Part shown: one piece after another, positions 7,952-16,550 of the stretch | How positions within the stretch are numbered: position 1 is the stretch's first letter | How the letters are laid out: every line of letters starts with the position of its first letter | Assembly (NCBI RefSeq): GCF_000686805.1 | Contig: NZ_KK366017.1 | Location: 496,001 to 560,000 of the forward strand | Direction of reading: 5' to 3' | Length of the DNA: 64,000 nt | From: Bacillus sp. UNC41MFS5 | GTDB lineage: Bacteria; Bacillota; Bacilli; Bacillales_B; DSM-18226 | Position numbers and translations under genes: made by a program | The notes under the pieces: model-generated | Seen by the model: only the letters and a program-made list of their open reading frames with translations | Database searches by the model: none | Told to the model about the DNA's origin: nothing

Positions 7952-8395
7952 GTGCTTGCTACATTAGAAAGAGTCGAATTATTGGAACAAGCTGAGCAAC
8001 TAGCAAAAATGGTTTTAGAATCTGAAATAGCAGAACAATATCAAATTTGTTTATATAAATTGCAAAACAATAGGGAATCACAGCGTAAAATAAATCGTTT
8101 TGTTAGTCTAAAGGAATTATATGATGAGGTTCAACGCTTTGGAAAATACCATCCTGATTATAAAAAGGTAATGACCCAAATCCGCGAAAGTAAAAGAGAA
8201 ATGGATTTGGATCCACTAGTAGCGGAATTTAAATTGGCAGAAAATGACCTACAAGATCTTCTAGATGCAATAAGCATCATCGTAGGAGGCGCTGTCTCAG
8301 AACATATAAAAGTCCCAACTGGCAACCAGTTTTTCGAAACAAATTCCAACCATAGCAGCGGTTGTGGCGGTGGAGGAAGTTGTGGGTGTGGATGA
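7952..8395 (+). CDS. ricF: RicF (YlbF), regulatory iron-sulfur complex subunit
   Basis: A 147-residue helical protein of the YlbF/YmcA family. RicF, RicA and RicT form a complex that promotes mRNA maturation by RNase Y and affects biofilm formation, competence and sporulation. The core (VQRFGKYHPDYKKVM, then AVSEHIKVPTGNQFF) is the family signature, and the tail CGGGGSCGCG carries the cysteines proposed to bind an Fe-S cluster. Translation from GTG 7934 is possible but that codon lies in the ribosome site (GGAGGTGG), so GTG 7952 is chosen; it also gives the family N-terminus. Confidence 0.92.
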   Translation: MLATLERVELLEQAEQLAKMVLESEIAEQYQICLYKLQNNRESQRKINRFVSLKELYDEVQRFGKYHPDYKKVMTQIRESKREMDLDPLVAEFKLAENDLQDLLDAISIIVGGAVSEHIKVPTGNQFFETNSNHSSGCGGGGSCGCG

Positions 8396-8396
8396 G

Positions 8397-8426
8397 AAAA
8401 TCAGCTAATGTTAGCTGGTTTTTTTC
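8397..8426 (+). terminator. Terminator after ricF
   Basis: AAAATCAGCTAA / TTAGCTGGTTTT stem with a TG loop and a T run, immediately after the stop. Confidence 0.88.
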
Positions 8427-8553
8427 GTTAGATTACAGTGAATATTTTTTTACTTCCATTTAATATTGATAAGAATTAAAGTTTGAATTGAAATGAAGCG
8501 TTTTAATATGCTAGACTTAGTTAAAATGATGGTTCTGTTGAAGGGGAAATAGT

Positions 8554-8829
8554 ATGTTTGTTCAAAGACAAGGATTGGTGGTTTGGCTTTACTCTTTAAA
8601 ACAAGCTAAAATGCTTAGACGCTTCGGAAATGTACATTATGTTTCAAAAAAGCTGAAATATGTTGTACTGTATTGTAATCAACAAGAAGTAGATGAGATT
8701 ATGGAAAAGTTGAATTCTTTTTCGTTTGTAAAAAAAGTAGAACCTTCATATAAACCATTCTTAAGAATGGAGTATGAAAATTCAGCTCCAGATAAAGCAA
8801 AAGAATATGATTATAAAATGGGTATTTAA
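8554..8829 (+). CDS. ylbG: YlbG (UPF0298/DUF2129) protein
   Basis: A 91-residue protein with the DUF2129 pattern: [21 protein letters not shown], then [16 protein letters not shown] and [12 protein letters not shown]. It is probably a small cytoplasmic alpha/beta domain. Its function is unknown to me. The ribosome site is AAGGGGAAA. It is followed by a terminator and then by a repeat element. Confidence 0.9.
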   Translation: MFVQRQGLVVWLYSLKQAKMLRRFGNVHYVSKKLKYVVLYCNQQEVDEIMEKLNSFSFVKKVEPSYKPFLRMEYENSAPDKAKEYDYKMGI

Positions 8830-8861
8830 AAAGGTGAGGGAATATAGTCCCTCACCTTTTC
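8829..8861 (+). terminator. Terminator after ylbG
   Basis: AAAGGTGAGGGA / TCCCTCACCTTTT stem with a short loop. Confidence 0.9.
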
Positions 8862-9021
8862 TTATTGTCCAGCTCCAGCGCCCTAGCGGCTAGTGTCCTT
8901 CGCTCTCCGCCCTACGATAAGTCAACATCGAATCGCCTACGGCTCTTCGTGTTTCCTTTATCTCAGTTGGAGTGCTCCAGGCCAAACGCCGCTGTACAGG
9001 GCGCTTGCGCTTTTCTTATTG
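8857..9021. repeat. Palindromic intergenic repeat with 11-bp direct repeat flanks
   Basis: A GC-rich, non-coding block beginning GTCCAGCTCCAGCGCC and ending GGGCGCTTGCGC. Its ends are imperfect inverted repeats; I recall this sequence type as a dispersed intergenic repeat in Bacillus genomes. The 11-mer TTTTCTTATTG stands on both sides (8857-8867 and 9011-9021), as would a target-site duplication. The right copy contains the stop codon of the minus-strand gene next to it. Confidence 0.7.
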
Positions 9022-9405
9022 AAGTGGAAGTAAATAATGATTGAGCCTGAGAATACCAATTAAGTATTGGTAATATAGTTCCTTTTCGTAAAATGTGGAA
9101 GATGGCTTTACCGATAGTTCGTGCATTTGTTTATTGTACGCAGCAGCGGTTTGGGCAAAAAGGTCATACCTTTTATTAGGACAATAATTTGGATTCGGTA
9201 TGCCCTCACGACAAATATAAAGAGGTTGGAACTTTCCTGGGTCAGTAGGTTTTAAAATAACGACCAAGGAAGTCAGTTCCTTACCCTCAATCTTTGTGTG
9301 AAGTGCAAGCAGATGTTGAAGACGGTGCTGATTGGCATTTATAAGTTCTAGTAATTCATATAAATCTGAATATCCCTCACCTAATTCAATAAAACGCTGG
9401 ATCAA
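9016..9405 (-). CDS. Conserved Bacillaceae protein of unknown function
   Basis: A 129-residue soluble protein (N-terminus IQRFIELGEGYSDLYELLEL, centre LTSLVVILKPTDPGKFQPLY, CREGIPNPNYCPNKRYDLF). I recall similar proteins in Bacillus near rsmD, probably of the family DUF7147 and sometimes annotated without good support as methylthioribose kinase, but I cannot confirm that. It is far too short for a kinase. The start is TTG 9405 with an AAAGGAGCG ribosome site. Its stop lies in the edge of the adjacent repeat element. Confidence 0.8.
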   Translation of the reverse strand: MIQRFIELGEGYSDLYELLELINANQHRLQHLLALHTKIEGKELTSLVVILKPTDPGKFQPLYICREGIPNPNYCPNKRYDLFAQTAAAYNKQMHELSVKPSSTFYEKELYYQYLIGILRLNHYLLPLQ

Positions 9406-9479
9406 TTAAAACGCTCCTTTATAATGGATCAATTCTTCAATACTTTATCACTTATAACGGATTTTTTGAATAAAAAGCA

Positions 9480-9628
9480 AAAAAAAAACCTGCAGAACTT
9501 TCTGCAGGGTCCTTCTACATCCTCATAAAGGATAGAAGGCAAAGGGAGAGGAGAAACCGGAGGAAGAACTTATGGGGAAACGTAAGTCTTCTCCGCGGTT
9601 GGCAACAACATCCTCGAATTGATGTTGT
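9480..9628 (-). ncRNA. csfG: Structured small RNA, probable CsfG forespore RNA
   Basis: Read on the minus strand, this 150-nt segment has four hairpins: AACAACATC/GATGTTGTT (9604-9629), TAAG.TCTTC-type stem (9563-9591), CCTTCTA..TAGAAGG (9511-9539), and CCTGCAG/CTGCAGG (9489-9508) followed by about ten T residues, a complete Rho-independent terminator. No credible reading frame is present. The unpaired parts are pyrimidine-rich with CCTCC and CTCCTC (anti-Shine-Dalgarno-like). B. subtilis encodes the sporulation RNA csfG in the same ylbG-rsmD interval, and a good sigma-F promoter lies just upstream, so the assignment rests on position, promoter and structure. The 5' end is estimated. Confidence 0.8.
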
Positions 9629-9634
9629 TAATTA

Positions 9635-9663
9635 CATTATTACCACAACCCAAAAGCTTATAC
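9635..9663 (-). promoter_or_regulatory. Sigma-F-type promoter of csfG
   Basis: On the minus strand, -35 GTATA (9659-9663) fits sigma-F GyWTA and -10 GGTAATAATG (9635-9644) fits GGnRAnAnTw in all but the last base, with a 14-bp spacer. It points at the structured RNA. The same layout occurs before sigG. Confidence 0.7.
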
Positions 9664-9741
9664 GTGTTTTATGATAAAATTTCGAGATATAACAATCTTT
9701 GTTGTACTTCAATAAAATAAATAAGATATCATCCACAGAAA

Positions 9742-9771
9742 TTGTCTAGTTTTTATAAAATATGGTAGGAT
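9742..9771 (+). promoter_or_regulatory. Possible sigma-A promoter for rsmD-coaD
   Basis: TTGTCT (9742-9747) and TAGGAT (9766-9771) with an 18-bp spacer, about 45 bp before rsmD. Both boxes are partial matches. Confidence 0.4.
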
Positions 9772-9813
9772 GTATTAAGAAATTATTTCTGAAAAAAATG
9801 TGGTGATAGGTAA

Positions 9814-10374
9814 GTGAGAGTGGTTTCAGGCAGTTGTAAAGGAAGACCTCTAAAAGCAGTTCCAGGGAATACGACAAGGCCGACTACAGATAAGGTCAAA
9901 GAAGCTTTATTTAATATGATTGGTCCTTATTTTGATGGCGGGATTGGTTTGGACCTATTTGCTGGGAGCGGTGGATTAGGATTAGAAGCACTTAGCAGAG
10001 GATTAGAAAAAGTTATTTTCATTGACCGTGAGTCCAGGGCCATTCAAGTAATTCATGAAAATATAAAAGCTTGTAAATTTGAGGATCAAGCAGAGGTTTA
10101 TCGCAATGATGCCGATAGAGCATTAAAGGCTCTCATAAAAAGGGATATTTGCTTTGATTACATATTTTTAGATCCGCCATACAAAAAACAACAACTAGTC
10201 AGTTTAATGGAAAAAATGGATAAACAGGATATAGTAAAATCCAATGGAATCGTTGTCTGTGAACACAGCTTTGATGTTGAATTACCGAAGGCAGTAGGAC
10301 GATTTAGCCAAATAAAACATGAGAAGTATGGGATAATTGCGGTAACCATTTATATTCGAACAGATATTGAGTAA
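9814..10374 (+). CDS. rsmD: 16S rRNA (guanine-N2)-methyltransferase RsmD
   Basis: A 186-residue Rossmann-fold methyltransferase that modifies G966 (E. coli numbering) of 16S rRNA. Visible motifs are RPTTDKVKEALFNMI at the N-terminus, LDLFAGSGGLGLEALSRG (SAM-binding motif I, about residues 47-64) and LDPPY (catalytic motif IV). The start is GTG 9814 with a GGTGATAGG ribosome site. It is followed after 12 bases by coaD, a common pairing in Bacillota (ylbH-coaD). Confidence 0.95.
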   Translation: MRVVSGSCKGRPLKAVPGNTTRPTTDKVKEALFNMIGPYFDGGIGLDLFAGSGGLGLEALSRGLEKVIFIDRESRAIQVIHENIKACKFEDQAEVYRNDADRALKALIKRDICFDYIFLDPPYKKQQLVSLMEKMDKQDIVKSNGIVVCEHSFDVELPKAVGRFSQIKHEKYGIIAVTIYIRTDIE

Positions 10375-10869
<495 letters not shown>

Positions 10870-10871
10870 AT

Positions 10872-10900
10872 AAAAAAGAGCTAACTAGCTCTTTTTTTAA
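10872..10900. terminator. Shared terminator between coaD and ylbJ
   Basis: AAAAAGAGCTA / TAGCTCTTTTT stem with T runs in both directions. It overlaps the ylbJ stop. Confidence 0.88.
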
Positions 10901-12111
10901 TGTTTTTTTATACGGGAAAATAAAATAAGCACATACAATAACAGGGAGAGAATGGTGATAACCGGCCCAACTACAATCATCTTATGATAAAGGTAGTCTG
11001 CCCATGATCCATCCTCGAAAAAACTAACTGGCAAGGCATTTGAAGGCTGTTCATTCCCATTAAAGCGCAAATAAACAGGCTTCCACAGGATCAATGCAAA
11101 CAAACTTGCGAAAATACCTTGAAGAATTCTCGCCATAAAAAATGGTTTAAATCTGATATCTGTTTGTGCCAGAATACTTGCAACTTGGGCTTGGACACTA
11201 AAACCACTAAAGGCTAAGATAAAGCTGGTAATCATCGCTTTTTGTAAAAGTGTTGCATCTGGATTTTGACTAGTTAGTTGACTGCCTAAAGTAATCTCAA
11301 ATAAACCTGAAATAAACGGAATACTTAACATTTCTGGGAAGGACAGCGCAGATAGCAGCACCTCAACAGATTTTGCTAATGTGGCCGTGATATGTAAATG
11401 ATAAAGTATTTTGTTTATCACAGAGAAGAGAATGATAAACCCGCCAACCATTAATAAGGTTTGTATGGATGAATTAACGGCATCCCCAAGTAGTTTTCCA
11501 ATTGGTCGATTATCTTTTAATCTCGTTTGATGCAAAGCTGATAAAGCGGAACGGATTTTGAACTTCTTCCTTTTCGTTGTGATTTCTTCGGGTGATTCAT
11601 TTCCATAAAAGCGCATGATTAACCCAACACAAATATTTCCTAAATAATGAGATAGTGCAAGGATAACCCCTAAATGTGGATTATAGAAAAATCCTACCGA
11701 AACAGCCCCAAAAATAAATAATGGATTCGATGAATTTGTGAAAGAAACAAGTCTCTCAGCTTCAATTCGTGTTAACTGGCCTTCTTCTCTTAATCTTGCC
11801 GTGAACTTTGCTCCAGAAGGAAATCCGGATGCCATACCCATTGCCCAAACAAATCCGCCTACACCAGGAACTTTAAAAAGGGGTCTCATTAACGGTTCCA
11901 ATAATACACCAATAAATTTTACAACTCCGAAGCCAATTAACATTTCAGAAACAATAAAAAATGGTAACAAAGATGGAAAAACAATTTCCCACCACATATT
12001 TAGGCCGCGAATGGATGCATCTAAGGACTCTTGCGGATAAAATATTAGAGAGACTGCTAGAATGGTGACGGATATGGATAAAAATAGTGTTTTTAATTTC
12101 GACCGAAACAA
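10897..12111 (-). CDS. ylbJ: Sporulation integral membrane protein YlbJ
   Basis: A 404-residue protein with about eight to ten hydrophobic segments and two Gate-type (nucleoside transporter-like) regions; segments WWEIVFPSLLPFFIVSE, VGGFVWAMGMASGFPSGA and FTNSSNPLFIFGAVSVGFF are the family hallmarks. YlbJ is needed for normal spore cortex formation and heat resistance in B. subtilis. The frame continues to 12213, but the N-terminus matches the family from TTG 12111, which has a strong GGGAGGAGG ribosome site. It is alone on the minus strand between coaD and ylbK. Confidence 0.93.
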   Translation of the reverse strand: MFRSKLKTLFLSISVTILAVSLIFYPQESLDASIRGLNMWWEIVFPSLLPFFIVSEMLIGFGVVKFIGVLLEPLMRPLFKVPGVGGFVWAMGMASGFPSGAKFTARLREEGQLTRIEAERLVSFTNSSNPLFIFGAVSVGFFYNPHLGVILALSHYLGNICVGLIMRFYGNESPEEITTKRKKFKIRSALSALHQTRLKDNRPIGKLLGDAVNSSIQTLLMVGGFIILFSVINKILYHLHITATLAKSVEVLLSALSFPEMLSIPFISGLFEITLGSQLTSQNPDATLLQKAMITSFILAFSGFSVQAQVASILAQTDIRFKPFFMARILQGIFASLFALILWKPVYLRFNGNEQPSNALPVSFFEDGSWADYLYHKMIVVGPVITILSLLLYVLILFSRIKKH

Positions 12112-12343
12112 TGAAGGGGCCTCCTCCCGAGGGAATCGTTGAACTGTGCAATCAATTAAATGAATGGTAAAATAAAGAAACATTCCATCCTGACTTGTCC
12201 TCATATAACTCAAATATACTCATAGAACGTTTATTTAGACCATAAGATTGAACGAGATTTCACTTTTACAAGGAAGGGATTCGTTAAGTCCGTCTAATAA
12301 GAAATATTATTTTGGTTAGGTATTGATTGGAGGTCTACAATTT

Positions 12344-13123
12344 ATGGAGCACCCTAAAATAGGCTTGGCGCTTGGTTCAGGAGGTGCACGCGGGTTTGCT
12401 CATTTAGGTGTCATTAAGGCCTTGATAGACGCTGGAATACCGATTCATCTGATTGCAGGAAGCAGCATGGGAGCACTAGTTGCTAGTTTTTACGGTGCTG
12501 GTATTGATATGGATCGGTTATATAAACTGTCCACTGCCTTTAAGAGGAAGTACTTTTTAGACTTTACAGTTCCAAAAATGGGCTTTATTTCAGGTAAAAA
12601 GGTAAAAGAATTTATTAAGGTATTTACCCACGGAAAAAATATTGAGGAACTCTCGATTCCAATTGGAATCGTCGCTACTGATTTATTGACGGGGGAAAAG
12701 GTGGTATTTAAAACGGGTTCTGTTGCAGATGCTGTTCGGGCAAGCATTTCGATACCCGGAATTTTTGTGCCCGAAAAATATAATGGCAGAATCCTTGTAG
12801 ATGGTGGCGTATCTGATCGTGTTCCTGTTTCTGTCGCTAAAGAGATGGGAGCAGATATCGTTATCGCAGTAGATGTTTCCAGGGTAAAGCGTAATGCCGA
12901 GATTACCTCTATTTTTGATGTCATCATGCAGAGTATAGATATTATGCAAGCAGAAATAATTAACAATCGGGAAATTGCTGCAAGTGTAATGATTCGTCCC
13001 CCTGTCGAAATTTATAGTTCACGAGCCTTCACAAATATTGAGGAGATTATTAATATAGGTGAGGCAGAAGCAAAAAAACACTTAACGCAAATAAAAACCG
13101 TGATTGAACAGTGGAAGGGGTAA
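12344..13123 (+). CDS. ylbK: Patatin-like serine hydrolase YlbK (RssA-like)
   Basis: A 259-residue patatin-fold protein. The oxyanion hole GSGGARG is at residues 11-17, the nucleophile Ser41 lies in GSSMG (39-43), and the catalytic Asp is in VDGGVSDRVP (around residue 152), so the Ser-Asp dyad is intact. Bacterial members are cytoplasmic esterases or phospholipases, but the natural substrate of YlbK is unknown. The frame starts at 12323, but ATG 12344 has the GGAGGTCT ribosome site (12329-12336). It is followed after eight bases by ylbL. Confidence 0.92.
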   Translation: MEHPKIGLALGSGGARGFAHLGVIKALIDAGIPIHLIAGSSMGALVASFYGAGIDMDRLYKLSTAFKRKYFLDFTVPKMGFISGKKVKEFIKVFTHGKNIEELSIPIGIVATDLLTGEKVVFKTGSVADAVRASISIPGIFVPEKYNGRILVDGGVSDRVPVSVAKEMGADIVIAVDVSRVKRNAEITSIFDVIMQSIDIMQAEIINNREIAASVMIRPPVEIYSSRAFTNIEEIINIGEAEAKKHLTQIKTVIEQWKG

Positions 13124-13131
13124 AAATTGCG

Positions 13132-14151
13132 ATGCGCAAAAAAATATATATAGGGTCTGCACTAGTTATTACGATTATTTTTGTTTGGGGAATGTTTTAT
13201 TCATTGCCATATTATGTCTCCAAACCGGGAATGGCTAAGGAACTGGGACCAATCATCACTGTTGAAGGCGGCGATAAGGACGAAGGGAATTTTATGCTTA
13301 CGACGGTTAGAATGGGTAGAGCTAATATATTTTCTTATATAGAAGCAAAGGTGAGAAAATATGAGGAGCTCTATCCACTTGAGATGATATTAAATAAAAA
13401 AGAAACCGAGGAAGAATACAATGTACGACAGCTCCATCTTATGGCGGGTTCGAAATTAAATGCAATAGAGGTAGCCTATCGAAAAGCGGGGTTGCCTGTT
13501 AAATACAAATATAAGGGGATTTATGTGGTCCAAGTGATTCCTGATATGCCTGCATACGGGAAACTTTTAGCGGGTGATCGAATTTTTAAAGTGGATGGGA
13601 AGCAATTGCCTTCCTCTGAAAATTTTATTGATTACGTGAGTAGTAAACATGCGGGTGACAAGGTAGAATTAACCTATTTACGAAATAAAAGTACAAAGAC
13701 TGTCACATTAAAACTTCAGGCTTTTAAAGAAAATCCTCAAAAGGTTGGAATTGGGATTTCGCTCGTTGATGATAAAGAAATAATGGTTGATCCAAAAGTT
13801 AAGGTAAAGACGGATGAAATTGGCGGACCTTCCGCAGGATTCATGTTTTCATTAGAAATCTATAACCAGTTGACAGACGGTGACTTGACAAAAGGGTATC
13901 AGATAGCAGGTACAGGGACCATTGAAGTGGATGGGACGGTTGGTCCTATAGGGGGAATTGAACAAAAAATTGTTGCAGCGGACAAGGCAGGCGCAGAAAT
14001 CTTTTTAGCCCCTAATGAAAAAGGAATAAAGAATTCCAATTACCGGGATGCAGTAAAGACCGCCCGTGAGATAAAAACTAATATGAAAATTGTTCCTATT
14101 GATACTTTTGACGAAGCTGTTAGCTATTTAGAAAATCTAAAGGAAAAATAA
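13132..14151 (+). CDS. ylbL: Lon-like PDZ membrane protease YlbL (DdcP)
   Basis: A 339-residue protein with one N-terminal transmembrane helix (residues about 5-23), an extracytoplasmic PDZ domain (about 120-200, VQVIPDMPAYGKLLAGDRIFK) and a C-terminal Lon-type proteolytic domain. The catalytic dyad is visible as Ser234 in GGPSAGFMF and Lys279 in GGIEQKIVAADKAG. In B. subtilis YlbL/DdcP degrades the division inhibitor YneA after DNA damage. The start is ATG 13132; the frame opens at 13111 but that codon lies in the ylbK end. Confidence 0.93.
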   Translation: MRKKIYIGSALVITIIFVWGMFYSLPYYVSKPGMAKELGPIITVEGGDKDEGNFMLTTVRMGRANIFSYIEAKVRKYEELYPLEMILNKKETEEEYNVRQLHLMAGSKLNAIEVAYRKAGLPVKYKYKGIYVVQVIPDMPAYGKLLAGDRIFKVDGKQLPSSENFIDYVSSKHAGDKVELTYLRNKSTKTVTLKLQAFKENPQKVGIGISLVDDKEIMVDPKVKVKTDEIGGPSAGFMFSLEIYNQLTDGDLTKGYQIAGTGTIEVDGTVGPIGGIEQKIVAADKAGAEIFLAPNEKGIKNSNYRDAVKTAREIKTNMKIVPIDTFDEAVSYLENLKEK

Positions 14152-14182
14152 AAAAGATGGTGCGCATGCATCATCTTTTTGC
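14150..14182. terminator. Shared terminator between ylbL and tmcAL
   Basis: AAAAAGATGGTGC / GCATCATCTTTTT stem (one G.T pair) between convergent genes. Confidence 0.87.
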
Positions 14183-14183
14183 A

Positions 14184-15398
14184 TTATTTAATATAAATTG
14201 GCGGCTGCTGATATTCTTGATGGATCATTTTATTTTTTAAATGGTTAGGGAGCCCAAGTGAATAAACCCTTGCTGCTTTAATATCTAGGTTAATCTCTTT
14301 TCCTTTATAAGAAGAAAGTTTCGATATTAGGGGGAGATTGAGATGAGACTTGTTTTTATTTAGATAATCCTTGCCCCTTGTGGTCATACCGAGAAGTCTT
14401 AAATAAGAGGCTTTTTCTGAAATCATTGCCATGTCCTCTTTTTTCGAATTAGTTAAAATATGAACACATAACCTTTGAAGCCTTGTCCAAGTATAACGTT
14501 TCGTTTTAATTTTCTGCATAAACTCAAGAAAAGTATCAGACTCTCGTGCTGTAGAGAGAAGTCTGTTTTCAATCCCTTCTTCCATCTCATATAGTTCTCT
14601 CAGTTCTTCTGGGCTCGCATGAATTAAACGAAATTGAAGGTAACTCCAATAGTTTTCCCATTGGTGAAATACTTGATATGATTGTAAATATTCTTTTAGC
14701 AATTGTTTGGTCGGATTTGGTACATATTGGTCAATAGCAGATTTTCCATCGCCGCCAGCAAAGATGGCTTTCCTGATACTGGTTGCACTTGCTATCGTTG
14801 CAGAGGTAAAATCTTGATCATGGTAGTTAGCATTTTTTCGAGGAATCGTCATTGGGATGACACTCGACTTTTGTTGTTTTATAGCTTTTATGTATTCGAG
14901 TCCAAGAATATTATTTGGCTTAGCTAAATCCAAATATTTATCCGAATCTGGCAATTGCCCAAAAGCAAGGGATAAAGCTTTCGGATAACTGACACCAGTG
15001 TCTAGGTACTGTTTTATGTTTTCATTAAATGGATGATGCTTCTCTTCTAAGTATTCAATTGTTTGAAGGAAATCCGATATGTCTCCGCTTTCACTCCCGA
15101 AACAGAGGCAATGAGTGCCCACTGCATCCAACATTGACACCGCACCATTTGCAAAGGTTTCCGCTTTCTGAGTTGCGAAGCAATATGGTAGTTCAAAAAC
15201 AATATCTACACCATTAAGCAATGCCATTTTTGTCCGCTGCCATTTGGAGACAAGTGCAGGTTCCCCGCGCTGTAAAAAATTACCGCTCATTACTGCAATG
15301 ACAACATCAGCTTCTGCTGCTTCCTTAGATGCCTGTAAATGATAGGCATGCCCATTGTGAAAAGGGTTGTATTCCACGATTAATCCAACTGCTCTCAT
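14184..15398 (-). CDS. tmcAL: tRNA(Met) cytidine acetate ligase TmcAL (YlbM)
   Basis: A 404-residue nucleotidyltransferase-like enzyme that makes N4-acetylcytidine at the wobble base of elongator tRNA(Met), using acetate and ATP. The N-terminus GLIVEYNPFHNGHAYHL holds the HxGH ATP-binding motif, and FGSESGDI and SATSIRKAI are the later core motifs. Length matches B. subtilis YlbM. The start has an AAGGAGAG ribosome site on the minus strand. Confidence 0.95.
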   Translation of the reverse strand: MRAVGLIVEYNPFHNGHAYHLQASKEAAEADVVIAVMSGNFLQRGEPALVSKWQRTKMALLNGVDIVFELPYCFATQKAETFANGAVSMLDAVGTHCLCFGSESGDISDFLQTIEYLEEKHHPFNENIKQYLDTGVSYPKALSLAFGQLPDSDKYLDLAKPNNILGLEYIKAIKQQKSSVIPMTIPRKNANYHDQDFTSATIASATSIRKAIFAGGDGKSAIDQYVPNPTKQLLKEYLQSYQVFHQWENYWSYLQFRLIHASPEELRELYEMEEGIENRLLSTARESDTFLEFMQKIKTKRYTWTRLQRLCVHILTNSKKEDMAMISEKASYLRLLGMTTRGKDYLNKNKSHLNLPLISKLSSYKGKEINLDIKAARVYSLGLPNHLKNKMIHQEYQQPPIYIK

Positions 15399-15597
15399 TC
15401 ATACTCTCCTTATAACCTGAAATTCTCGTGTGCTTCCGCTTTTCTTACCATTATAGCAATATTTTAAGGAAACCAATCAAATTATATGGTAAGATATTAA
15501 AGATGTTTGCAAAAGGCGTATCTGGTTAAACTAGTATAGAAAACAGATAGGTGCATTTTGCTCTTTTAATCATCTGACGGGGTGTAAAGAAAAAACA

Positions 15598-15626
15598 TTG
15601 ACAAAAAATTTATCGAAGGCTATAAT
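15598..15626 (+). promoter_or_regulatory. Sigma-A promoter of ylbN-rpmF
   Basis: Perfect TTGACA (15598-15603) and perfect TATAAT (15621-15626) with a 17-bp spacer, about 28 bp before ylbN. This is the strongest sigma-A promoter in the window and fits a ribosomal protein operon. Confidence 0.92.
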
Positions 15627-15653
15627 TACCTTTGTTGCCTTGGGGTGATTCAA

Positions 15654-16175
15654 TTGAAATGGACATTAAGTCAATTACAAAAATATCGAAACAAGGAATT
15701 TATTATTGATGAGATAGTTCGTGTGGATGAGGTCAAGCAAGATGATCCAACCATCCGGGAAGTTTCTCCGATGCATATTACAGGTCGGGGAGATATCGAT
15801 TCAACAAAAGTAACATTCCATTTAAAAATCGAAGGTTACTTAATACTTCCATGTTCTCGTACTTTAGTGGATGTTAAACTTCCAATTAATGTCGAAACAA
15901 CTGAAACGTTTCTCTTACAAGGTTCAGTTTATGAAACTGAAGAGGAAGCATATCAAGTGAAAGGTGAAGTGATTGATGTTATGCCAATCCTTCGAGAGAT
16001 TCTTTTACTTGAGGTACCAATGCAAGTTTTTTGCGAAGATGTTAATCGTGAAGATGCTGCTCCACAATCTGGCAAGGATTGGGAAGTTGTACATGGAGAA
16101 GATCAATCTAAAAAAATTGATCCGAGACTTGCAGGTCTCGCAAAGTTTTTCGATGAAAACAATTCTTCTTCGTAA
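15654..16175 (+). CDS. ylbN: YceD/DUF177 family protein YlbN
   Basis: A 173-residue acidic protein of the DUF177 (YceD) family, linked in bacteria and plants to 23S rRNA accumulation and nearly always encoded just before rpmF. The segment PCSRTLVDVKLPINVETTETF carries the family's conserved cysteine region, and the C-terminus (DPRLAGLAKFFD) is the usual DPR.A.L...L ending. The start TTG 15654 was chosen because the upstream GTG 15645 lies in the ribosome site (GGGGTGATT). Confidence 0.92.
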   Translation: MKWTLSQLQKYRNKEFIIDEIVRVDEVKQDDPTIREVSPMHITGRGDIDSTKVTFHLKIEGYLILPCSRTLVDVKLPINVETTETFLLQGSVYETEEEAYQVKGEVIDVMPILREILLLEVPMQVFCEDVNREDAAPQSGKDWEVVHGEDQSKKIDPRLAGLAKFFDENNSSS

Positions 16176-16264
16176 ATTAAATCGACAAATCTAAGAAGCA
16201 AAGTGAAGACCCAGCATTCCTGGCCTTCATTACTTTCTTAATACTCTTTAAGGAGGTGGGAAGA

Positions 16265-16438
16265 ATGGCTGTACCTTTTAGAAGGACTTCTAAAACTGCA
16301 AAAAGAAAACGTCGTACTCATTTTAAATTAAACGTACCTGGTATGGTAAGCTGCCCAAACTGTGGTGAAATGAAACTTTCACACCGTGTATGTAAAGCTT
16401 GCGGAACATACAAAGGAAAAGATGTAGTGAACGACTAA
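16265..16438 (+). CDS. rpmF: 50S ribosomal protein L32
   Basis: A 57-residue basic protein. The N-terminal [18 protein letters not shown] is the L32 signature, and [18 protein letters not shown] carries two CxxC pairs, so this is the zinc-binding (C+) form. The start is ATG 16265 with a GGAGGTGGG ribosome site; GTG 16256 is inside it. It is co-transcribed with ylbN from the perfect promoter at 15598; an 89-bp gap between the two contains a weak GTGAAG/CTTCAT stem. Confidence 0.97.
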   Translation: MAVPFRRTSKTAKRKRRTHFKLNVPGMVSCPNCGEMKLSHRVCKACGTYKGKDVVND

Positions 16439-16454
16439 TTTTAAGGTAAGATAT

Positions 16455-16487
16455 AAAGCACAAGGGATTATTTCCCTTGTGCTTTTG
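16455..16487 (+). terminator. Terminator after rpmF
   Basis: AAAGCACAAGGGA / TCCCTTGTGCTTT stem with a short T run (TTTTG). Confidence 0.88.
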
Positions 16488-16550
16488 TCGTTTCTTTGAT
16501 TTATACATACTCATTTTTGCGAAAATAATAATGAAGGGGCGTGTTGTAGG

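Noticed and set aside
9478..9510. Strong terminator hairpin as the end of a plus-strand gene
   Set aside because: The T run exists only on the minus strand, and no plus-strand gene ends there; it ends the small RNA instead.
12490..12966. 158-codon minus-strand frame within ylbK
   Set aside because: Lies wholly inside a well-supported gene and has no family pattern.
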